DNA of 64,000 nucleotides, from the NCBI GenBank assembly GCA_900543485.1, contig UQRM01000003.1:62001-126000 (forward strand). Direction: 5' to 3'. The position numbers and the translations under genes were made by a program. How positions within the stretch are numbered: position 1 is the stretch's first letter; the number at the start of each line of letters is the position of its first letter. The notes below the pieces were generated by a model. It made no database searches, had not been told where the DNA came from, and saw only the letters and a program-made list of their open reading frames with translations. Positions 58,799 through 64,000 of the stretch are shown piece by piece. The DNA comes from an uncultured Eubacterium sp. (GTDB lineage Bacteria; Bacillota; Clostridia; Peptostreptococcales; Anaerovoracaceae).

Positions 58799-60103
58799 AT
58801 GAATGCGGTAGATATCATCGTAAAAAAGAGAGATGGCGGGGCCCTTACAAAGGAAGAGATAGAATATATGGTGATGGGGTATACGGAAGGGAGCATACCC
58901 GATTACCAGATGGCGGCGTTTCTGATGTCTGTTTTTTTCAGCAGGATGAATGATATGGAGACTCGGGCGCTCACTGCTGTCATGAGAGATTCAGGAGATG
59001 TGATGGACCTGAGCGCCATAGAAGGGATAAAAGTCGATAAGCACAGTACGGGAGGCGTAGGAGATAAAACGACACTTATCGTTGCGCCGCTGGCGGCCTC
59101 CTGCGGGGTCCCTATTGCCAAGATGAGCGGTCGGGGGCTGGGCTTCACCGGAGGCACTGTGGATAAGCTGGAGTCCATTCCCGGGTTTCGTGTTTCCATG
59201 AGCAGCGATCAATTCATCAGACAGGTGAACGAGTGTGGTATTGCTGTCATCGGTCAGACAGGTCATATCGCGCCGGCTGATAAGAAAATATATGCTCTCA
59301 GGGACGTGACAGGCACCGTGGAAAACCTGAGCCTCATAACCTCCAGCATCATGAGCAAAAAGCTGGCGGCAGGCTCGGACGCCATATTGCTGGACGTCAA
59401 ATGCGGCAGCGGAGCGTTCATGAAGACACAGGAGGATGCGGAGGCGCTGGCGGAGCTGATGGTGAGCATCGGCAATTCCAGCGGGAAGGTGACCGCGGCT
59501 GTCATCACCGATATGGACCAGCCGCTGGGCAGAGCTGTAGGTAACGGGCTGGAGGTAAGAGAAGCTATCGAGGTCCTTAAGGGCCTCGGACCTAAAGACA
59601 TAACTGAACTTTCTGTAAACCTGGCAGGATTGATGATATTCATGGGCGGCCGGGCAAAGAATGAGGCAGATGGGATGAAAATGGCACAGGAAGCCTTGAC
59701 GTCAGGCAGGGGCCTTGCTAAGTTCGCCGACTTTGTCGAGGGGCAGGGAGGAGATCCTGCCGTGATCCATGATCACAGCCTCCTGCCTCAGAGCAGCGTA
59801 GAGATGGAGCTGACGGCGAAGGAAGACGGATACGTGGAGTCCATCGACGCCATGAGGATAGGAATGGCTTCACAGCATACGGGAGCAGGCAGAGAGAGGA
59901 AGGAAGATGATGTGGATCTGTCCGCGGGACTGTATCTGCACAGAAAAGCAGGAGACAAGGTGAAGACCGGAGATGTTATCTGTTCTGTTTATGGCAATAA
60001 TGTGAAAAAAGTCGAAAAAGCATTGGAAGAAGCCGGCAATGCTGTTAAAATAGGCGAGGTAAAGAAAGAGGCGGGAACGCTGATAAAAAAGATCATAAGG
60101 TGA
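58799..60103 (+). CDS. pdp: Pyrimidine-nucleoside phosphorylase
   Basis: 434 residues. It splits uridine, deoxyuridine or thymidine with phosphate to base and (deoxy)ribose-1-phosphate. Signature KHSTGGVGDKTT (phosphate site), SGRGLGFTGGTVDKLES, ITSSIMSKKLAAGSDAILLDVKCGSGAFM, and a C-terminal beta domain ending in a lipoyl-like fold. GAGGAGAG precedes the ATG. The following BMP lipoprotein, a family that includes nucleoside binders, supports a nucleoside salvage role. Confidence 0.95.
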   Translation: MNAVDIIVKKRDGGALTKEEIEYMVMGYTEGSIPDYQMAAFLMSVFFSRMNDMETRALTAVMRDSGDVMDLSAIEGIKVDKHSTGGVGDKTTLIVAPLAASCGVPIAKMSGRGLGFTGGTVDKLESIPGFRVSMSSDQFIRQVNECGIAVIGQTGHIAPADKKIYALRDVTGTVENLSLITSSIMSKKLAAGSDAILLDVKCGSGAFMKTQEDAEALAELMVSIGNSSGKVTAAVITDMDQPLGRAVGNGLEVREAIEVLKGLGPKDITELSVNLAGLMIFMGGRAKNEADGMKMAQEALTSGRGLAKFADFVEGQGGDPAVIHDHSLLPQSSVEMELTAKEDGYVESIDAMRIGMASQHTGAGRERKEDDVDLSAGLYLHRKAGDKVKTGDVICSVYGNNVKKVEKALEEAGNAVKIGEVKKEAGTLIKKIIR

Positions 60104-60115
60104 GAAGGGATCGTG

Positions 60116-61189
60116 ATGAAACGTTTAGCAATTGTAACGACGGTGTTGGTACTGCTGGCAGCGCTGACAGGATGCGGGGGAAAGACTGAGGAAAAGGCTG
60201 AGACCACTGAAGGCTGTGAGATCGCCATGATATCGGAAAGCGCCGATATGGACGGGGATTCTTTTGTCAAGGCGACCTGGGACAGCGTGAAAAGCTTCGC
60301 TGACCAGTATGATATGGCTGCCAAAGCCTATGAGCCTGAAGAAGCTTCCAAAGAGTCTTATCTGGCGTCGGTGAAAGAGGCGTCTGACGATGGAGCCAAG
60401 TTCATAGTTCTGGCAGGGAGCGCCTTTGAGACTACAGCCTACGACGTGCAGACGGCTTATCCGGACACGGATTTCCTGCTGGTTGACGGAGTACCTCACG
60501 ACGACAGCAGTAATTATGCGACGGCTGCCAATATGGTCAGCGTCGTATTCGCCGAGGAGGAAGCCGGGTATATGGCGGGATATGCCGCGGTGAAGGAAGG
60601 ATATACCAGGTTGGGATTCCTGGGAGGACAGGAGATACCTGCTGTAAAGAGATACGGATATGGCTTCGTCCAGGGAGCGGCGGCAGCTGCTGCCGAAGCG
60701 GAGACCAAGGTGGAGATGAACTACAGGTACGCAGGGACGTCGGGAGCGTCTGAGGATGTGGAAAAGCTGGCGGCCCAGTGGTATGAAGGTGGAACAGAGG
60801 TCATTTTCGTTTCGGGAGGAGCTATGACTGATTCCGTGGTCAAGGCGGCAGAGAAAGACGGTGGCAAAGTCATCGGGGCGGATCTGGACGGAGGAAGCCT
60901 GTCGGAGACCATCATAGCCTCCGCTACCAAGGGGATCGACTCGGCTGTCGAAACGGTGCTGAGAAGTTACGAGGATGGGACCTTCGTCGGAGGGACCGCT
61001 TTCAACTATGCTGCCAAAAACGATGGAGTGATGTTGGAAATGGGTAGCTCTGGCTTCTCTGATTTCAGTCGGGAGGATTACAGGAAGATGTTCAATCAGC
61101 TGAAAAACGACAAGATACAGCTGAAAAAGGACACCGGTGTCGATTCTGTCTCGGAGCTGACCGGCCAGTGGGTGACGCTAAAGGAATAA
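60116..61189 (+). CDS. BMP family substrate-binding lipoprotein
   Basis: 357 residues. Signal peptide with lipobox LTGC (lipidated C20), then a Med/BMP periplasmic-binding fold: DDGAKFIVLAGSAFE, FLLVDGVPHDD, EEAGYMAGYAAV, GFLGGQEIPAVKRYGYGFVQGA and GADLDGG (segments). BMP proteins bind purine or pyrimidine nucleosides for ABC importers. No ABC ATPase or permease genes follow, so the transporter is elsewhere or the protein works alone. It is 12 bases after pdp with GAGAAGGGA upstream. Confidence 0.92.
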   Translation: MKRLAIVTTVLVLLAALTGCGGKTEEKAETTEGCEIAMISESADMDGDSFVKATWDSVKSFADQYDMAAKAYEPEEASKESYLASVKEASDDGAKFIVLAGSAFETTAYDVQTAYPDTDFLLVDGVPHDDSSNYATAANMVSVVFAEEEAGYMAGYAAVKEGYTRLGFLGGQEIPAVKRYGYGFVQGAAAAAAEAETKVEMNYRYAGTSGASEDVEKLAAQWYEGGTEVIFVSGGAMTDSVVKAAEKDGGKVIGADLDGGSLSETIIASATKGIDSAVETVLRSYEDGTFVGGTAFNYAAKNDGVMLEMGSSGFSDFSREDYRKMFNQLKNDKIQLKKDTGVDSVSELTGQWVTLKE

Positions 61190-61286
61190 AAAGGAGAAAA
61201 ACAGAGAAATTATATAGGTTATTTATAGACTAACTGGACATTTTGTGATAGTATACTCATTAAGCAAGTAAATTGGAGGGGGTAGT

Positions 61287-61931
61287 ATGAAATCAAACAG
61301 AACAAAAGGAAAAATATTGGAGACATCCATTAAGCTGTTTAATGAGAAGAAGGCGTCTAACGTCAGTACCGTGCAGATTTCCGCGGCGATGGAGATAAGT
61401 CCGGGAAACTTGTACTACTATTATGCCAATAAGGAAGAAGTCATAAGATGCATATGGCAGGAAAAGATGGTCGGTGAGATAGATGACCTTATGGAGCAGT
61501 ATGAAAAGATAGAGAATTCGGAGCAGCTGCTGGATTTTTTCAAAGAAGTTATAGAGCATTGCATAAGATACAGGTTTTTCTATACCGAGATGCCTACGCT
61601 CTTCACTAATGACAGTAAGTTGATGGGCGTGTACGCGGAAACCAGTCAGCGCGCCAAGGAATCAGCTGTCGAGATGTTCAGGAAACTGGTGGAAAAGAGC
61701 GGTATCGACGGTCTTTCGGAGGATAAGGTGGAATATGCGGCCGAGAACGGATTGCTTCTCATGATCTCACTTATATCCCACTGCGATATAAGGTCGTCGG
61801 AAGGCTTTGACACCACCAATGCGATACGCACCGTATGGAGAAATATGACGGGATATCTGTATCCATATATGAACCAGCAGATGAGAGAGGAGCTGGAAAA
61901 AGCGCTGCGCGCGAAGGAAGCGGCACTGTAG
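61287..61931 (+). CDS. TetR/AcrR family transcriptional regulator
   Basis: 214 residues. N-terminal helix-turn-helix: KILETSIKLFNEKK, then VSTVQISAAMEISPGNLYYYYANKEEVI, the standard TetR DNA-binding region (about 10-55). The C-terminal ligand domain is unassigned. TTGGAGGGGG is a strong ribosome binding site. It probably regulates a neighbouring or distant target; no operator repeat was identified upstream. Confidence 0.9.
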   Translation: MKSNRTKGKILETSIKLFNEKKASNVSTVQISAAMEISPGNLYYYYANKEEVIRCIWQEKMVGEIDDLMEQYEKIENSEQLLDFFKEVIEHCIRYRFFYTEMPTLFTNDSKLMGVYAETSQRAKESAVEMFRKLVEKSGIDGLSEDKVEYAAENGLLLMISLISHCDIRSSEGFDTTNAIRTVWRNMTGYLYPYMNQQMREELEKALRAKEAAL

Positions 61932-61958
61932 CGGCATCATGACTGCAGAGTCTTATGC

Positions 61959-61982
61959 AACCGACCGGATCATCGGTCGGTT
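61959..61982 (+). terminator. Terminator after tetR gene
   Basis: AACCGACCG (61959-61967) pairs with CGGTCGGTT (61974-61982), followed by ATATTTTTTTTTG. It lies between the convergent tetR and cdaR-like genes. Confidence 0.9.
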
Positions 61983-62011
61983 ATATTTTTTTTGTAAAAG
62001 GCTCTCGTGTC

Positions 62012-63097
62012 TCAGCGATCCCTGCACCATCGGCAGGCCAGGTAGAGGGCCATGAGGTCGCCGGAAGCTCTGGGGTCGAGACCTGTTTGAGCGGCGATCC
62101 TGTTTATCTTGTACTGCACGGTGTTTTTGTGGATGAACAGCGCCTGAGAAACTGCTTTTATGGAACCGTTGCTTCTGTAGTATATGTCTATGAAATCAGC
62201 AATGCCGGATATTTCCTTTTTATCGCAGTCGCCGAAGACATGTTTTATGAATCGTCTTTTCAGATCGGGATCCACAGAGGATATTATGACGTCGAGAAGC
62301 AGATGGTCATACATATATATGCCGGGGCGGCTGTTCTTTTTCATGTCTATTATGGTCTTCGCCTGCTTGAAAGAATCGGGAATGTTTTCTCTTTCGGAGC
62401 ATACGGCGCCTATGGCGCAGATACAGCAGCCGCCAACCCCGGCTTTTTCCATACATGAAGAGAGACGCTCCGCGCACTTTTCCGGTGAGGGAAAACATCC
62501 TATCGCTACTGTTTCTTTGCTGATCTGGCATGTCATGAACTGAGATTTTGTGAGCGCCTTGATGAGGATATCGGAGATCTCATGGCCAGGCAAAGGACGG
62601 ATGATCGACGCTATCATGGGGGCGTCGGGGTCGAGACCGTATTTTTGTATATCCTTCGCGAGAAGAGCCGGATCTTCCCATTCTCCGTTGAGCCAGCTGT
62701 TTATGAAAAGCTGGCGGGCGTGTTCCTGTTTGTCTTCCTTCTGAAGTATATCGAAGTCTTTTATCAATATCTCAGTCACTTTTTTGATGAGGCGGGCATA
62801 ACGGCTCACTTGGGATATTTCACCGGTGATGCCGACAACACCGATGATTTCACCATCGGAAAGGATAGGGAGATTTATGCCTTTCCTGCACCCGGCGAAC
62901 TGACCGTCGTAATATACGGAAAGCTCGGGCAGACTGCGGGTTATTACCAGATGGGCCCCTTCATGGAACTGGCCGGCCCGGCTGGGGTCCGTGCTGGCCA
63001 TGATGGTCCCTCTCTCGTCCATTATGTTGATATCGTAATCTATGATGGAGCTGACTTCATTTATCAGCTCTCTGGCTGTACGTTTTCCTATCTTCAT
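62012..63097 (-). CDS. CdaR/PucR-type transcriptional regulator
   Basis: 361 residues. The N-terminal sugar-diacid recognition domain (SSIIDYDINIMDERGTIMASTDPSRAG, GVVGITGEISQVSRYARLIKK, quoted in parts) and a C-terminal helix-turn-helix of the PucR type (VSQALFIHKNTVQYKINRI). In E. coli CdaR activates glucarate/galactarate use. Here it is divergent from an amino-acid permease, which may be its target. ATG 63097 follows GAGGAGG; an ATG 21 bases upstream lacks support. Confidence 0.9.
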   Translation of the reverse strand: MKIGKRTARELINEVSSIIDYDINIMDERGTIMASTDPSRAGQFHEGAHLVITRSLPELSVYYDGQFAGCRKGINLPILSDGEIIGVVGITGEISQVSRYARLIKKVTEILIKDFDILQKEDKQEHARQLFINSWLNGEWEDPALLAKDIQKYGLDPDAPMIASIIRPLPGHEISDILIKALTKSQFMTCQISKETVAIGCFPSPEKCAERLSSCMEKAGVGGCCICAIGAVCSERENIPDSFKQAKTIIDMKKNSRPGIYMYDHLLLDVIISSVDPDLKRRFIKHVFGDCDKKEISGIADFIDIYYRSNGSIKAVSQALFIHKNTVQYKINRIAAQTGLDPRASGDLMALYLACRWCRDR

Positions 63098-63125
63098 TGT
63101 TGATATTCCTCCTCTCATTGGTATG

Positions 63126-63179
63126 TGTAACAGTTTAATGCGGTGATTTTCGGGCTGATGTACATATATTTATGTTACA
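63126..63179. promoter_or_regulatory. Pair of TGTWACA motifs in the cdaR-like/permease intergenic region
   Basis: TGTAACA (63126-63132) and TGTTACA (63173-63179), 47 bases apart. The second is 9 bases before a TATAAT (63188-63193) that could drive the permease. They are candidate operator half-sites for the divergent regulator. Confidence 0.3.
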
Positions 63180-63313
63180 GATAATAGTATAATGGATTCG
63201 AACGCCGGGGTCAATTGGGCGGAGGAGGTAGATATCCGGAAATTGATTTATCATAATGATGCAAACAGAAGTGTAGAGTTGAGTTTATGAACAGACATAG
63301 GAGAGGCTAAAAA

Positions 63314-64000
63314 ATGAGCGATAATGGATTGAAACAACATAAAGTAGGTATCATTGGCATCGTAGGTATGATATATGCGATGACTGCAGCAGGCGCGTAC
63401 GGCATAGAGGATATGGTCTCGTCGTCGGGTCCGGGCATGACGGTGATCATGCTTTTCGTCCTGCCGTTGATCTGGGCGTTTCCGATAGCGTTGGCGTCCA
63501 GTGAGCTGGGGTCGGCCATACCTGACGAGTGTGGATTTTACAGATGGGTGCAGAGAGCGCTGGGAGAGTTTTGGGGATTCCAGATAGGCTGGTTGAAAAA
63601 TATAGGTATTTATATCAATGTGGCTGTTTTTGTCGTGCTGGCTACGGATTACCTGGCTTCCTTCGTAGGAATGAACACGTTCCAGAGCTATATCTGCAAG
63701 GTAGTGATAATAGCTGTATTCACATGGATAAATCTGAGAGGTGTGAAAGATGTGGCCATAGTGAGCTCTATAATTTCCGGAGCTATATTGGTAGCTTTTG
63801 CCGGGATAGCGATAATAGGGTTCCTGCATTTTTCTCACAACCCATTTGAGCCTGTCGTAGCGACGGGGCAGACAGTGATAGGGAGCATAGGATCCAGCAT
63901 AGCCATAGGTATGTGGATGTATGCAGGATATGAGTCAATGTCCAGTCTGGCAGGAGAAGTGGAAAATCCTCAGATCATACCAAAGGCTATCATCATCGCG
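63314..64000 (+). CDS. APC family amino-acid permease (3' end outside window)
   Basis: 229 codons visible, open to the window edge. The N-terminus (KVGIIGIVGMIYAMTAAGAYGIEDMVSSSGPG) carries the APC helix-1 break and substrate loop, followed by helices 2-6 and AGYESMSSLAGEVENPQIIPKA, the family's helix 6 / loop signature. It probably takes up an amino acid or amine. GAGAGG lies upstream of ATG 63314. It is divergent from the CdaR/PucR-type regulator, hence possibly controlled by it. Confidence 0.88.
   Translation, partial: MSDNGLKQHKVGIIGIVGMIYAMTAAGAYGIEDMVSSSGPGMTVIMLFVLPLIWAFPIALASSELGSAIPDECGFYRWVQRALGEFWGFQIGWLKNIGIYINVAVFVVLATDYLASFVGMNTFQSYICKVVIIAVFTWINLRGVKDVAIVSSIISGAILVAFAGIAIIGFLHFSHNPFEPVVATGQTVIGSIGSSIAIGMWMYAGYESMSSLAGEVENPQIIPKAIIIA

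Overview
The window looks like chromosome of a Gram-positive anaerobe of the Clostridia (Bacillota). Evidence: a CIRCE-controlled hrcA-grpE-dnaK-dnaJ operon, AddA helicase-nuclease, an EndoA/MazF-type toxin, FtsEX next to LytM (M23) hydrolases and a CtpA protease, a two-subunit transketolase, fermentative CoA chemistry (family I CoA-transferase plus crotonase), AGGAGG-type ribosome binding sites and several TTG starts. Base composition is moderately GC-rich. A gut-type member of Eubacteriales is plausible, but genus and species cannot be read from the sequence. No rRNA, tRNA, CRISPR array, prophage or insertion sequence was recognised.

Layout. 1-6.6 kb: a cut-off flavodoxin lipoprotein, a deletion-scarred FMN-reductase fragment, a GNAT acetyltransferase, an alanine/Na+ symporter, an MFS transporter, a MurE-type ligase and a PPC-domain protein. 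6.7-9.3 kb: a small unknown gene and gpmI, embedded in intergenic DNA rich in inverted motifs. 9.3-17.6 kb: addA, then the heat-shock operon. 17.7-19.1 kb: a MATE exporter, followed by 0.5 kb of tandem repeats. 19.7-23.4 kb (minus strand): permease, enoyl-CoA hydratase and CoA-transferase, probably an uptake and activation route for a short hydroxy or keto acid. 23.7-28.2 kb: a MacB-like ABC exporter and an acyl-ACP thioesterase. 28.3-30.4 kb: a decayed zone (mtnN remnant, Rpn-type nuclease, broken surface-protein fragment). 30.5-31.9 kb (minus strand): glutamate dehydrogenase.

32.0-39.1 kb holds the most unusual locus. It encodes a 1623-residue protein combining an HD hydrolase, a long helical-repeat region, a NadD-like nucleotidyltransferase with intact motifs, a GNAT-like region and a phosphoribosyltransferase-like region. 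It is followed by a divergent lactate/malate-dehydrogenase-like protein and a two-domain flavoprotein with a four-cysteine motif. This reads as an uncharacterised nucleotide or cofactor system. MgtE follows.

41-64 kb is dense and largely operonic: a LexA-box-like promoter ahead of nnrD and an orphan mazF; glyoxalase; split transketolase; a PrcB-domain protein whose ribosome binding site lies in a strong hairpin; ftsE-ftsX with two tandem M23 hydrolases, recJ and ctpA; a YerC-type repressor; a PPTase with an in-frame GC-rich repeat; a DMT exporter, an MBL hydrolase, recX, tcdA, rmuC and a metallophosphoesterase; pyrimidine-nucleoside phosphorylase with a BMP-family lipoprotein; a TetR regulator; and a CdaR-like regulator divergent from an amino-acid permease that runs off the end.
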